Assembly (NCBI GenBank): GCA_037969115.1
Contig: JBBKWQ010000325.1
Coordinates: 1 to 5,479 of the forward strand
Length of the DNA: 5,479 nucleotides
Reading direction: 5' to 3'
Source of the DNA: JBBKWQ01 sp037969115
Lineage (GTDB): Bacteria; Actinomycetota; Acidimicrobiia; Acidimicrobiales; Ilumatobacteraceae
A program made the position numbers and the translations under genes. Shown one piece after another: positions 5,384 through 5,479 of this stretch. The notes beneath the pieces are model-generated. The model did not search any database, was not told the origin of the DNA, and was given only the letters and a program-made list of their open reading frames with translations. The number at the start of each line of letters is the position of its first letter. Positions within the stretch are counted from its first letter, which is position 1.

Positions 5384-5428
5384 ATCGTCGACGAGAAACC
5401 GCCAAAGTGTACTCAGCCGAGTGCGAGT

Positions 5429-5479
5429 TCAGGCTCCACTGACGATCACAATTTCGTTGCCTTCGGGGTCGGCGACCCG
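5429..5479 (-). CDS. C-terminal end of a VOC / glyoxalase-like protein (partial)
   Basis: The minus strand enters from the right edge and reads RVADPEGNEIVIVSGA before TGA at 5429-5431. DPEGNE followed by a hydrophobic strand is the hallmark ending of vicinal-oxygen-chelate proteins (glyoxalase I, bleomycin-resistance and dioxygenase superfamily), and the Glu after Asn is usually a metal ligand. Only 16 residues are visible, so the subfamily, substrate and domain number cannot be told. The gene converges on the tail-anchored protein gene, 162 bp away. Confidence 0.78.
   Translation of the reverse strand, partial: RVADPEGNEIVIVSGA

Noticed and set aside
5385..5394. 10-bp palindrome TCGTCGACGA in the right convergent gap
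   Set aside because: Palindromes built from TCG/CGA are common in this base composition, and there is no second copy or nearby promoter to give it meaning.

Overview
The window comes from a high-GC bacterium, most likely an actinobacterium. GC at third codon positions is high, four of the start codons I chose are GTG, one promoter looks leaderless, and an Eis-family protein is present. The mix of proteins would suit the Acidimicrobiia (Ilumatobacter-like), but that is a guess from style and not from a marker gene. I see no rRNA, tRNA, insertion sequence, CRISPR array or phage gene. It reads as ordinary chromosome with several small and degenerate genes.

Left to right: (1) 1-111, minus strand: the N-terminal end of a probable membrane or exported protein running off the left edge. 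(2) 112-361: a divergent non-coding region with two short inverted repeats, then an EAL-domain protein (362-1255, plus) whose metal-binding Asp pair is replaced by Asn-Val. (3) 1343-3090, plus: a two-gene unit in which an intact-looking GNAT acetyltransferase overlaps by 4 nt an Eis-family protein. The Eis-like protein keeps the family fold and terminal Phe but appears to have lost the acetyl-CoA loop and the catalytic Tyr. (4) 3091-3110: a 20-bp convergent gap in a region with two mutually exclusive hairpins. (5) 3111-4538, minus: an FAD-dependent oxidoreductase of the phytoene-dehydrogenase-related (PYROXD2-like) family, preceded by a possible 34-43 codon minus-strand ORF (4568-4699). (6) Around 4681-4689: a -10-like element readable on both strands that could drive the oxidoreductase side leftward and a small two-helix membrane protein (4723-4908) rightward. 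(7) 5051-5266, plus: a 71-aa protein with one C-terminal membrane helix and a TAAAAT box positioned for a leaderless transcript. (8) 5429-5479, minus: the last 16 codons of a VOC/glyoxalase-family protein entering from the right edge.

The genes do not form an obvious pathway. The only tight functional pair is the GNAT/Eis-like couple, which is almost certainly co-transcribed and translationally coupled. The recurring theme is apparent pseudoenzymes: the EAL protein and the Eis-like protein each keep their fold signatures but lack residues normally needed for catalysis. I see no convincing defence, secretion or biosynthetic system. The best leads are the possible Eis pseudoenzyme coupled to an active GNAT, the degenerate EAL protein, and the unannotated short ORF plus bidirectional promoter at 4568-4699.
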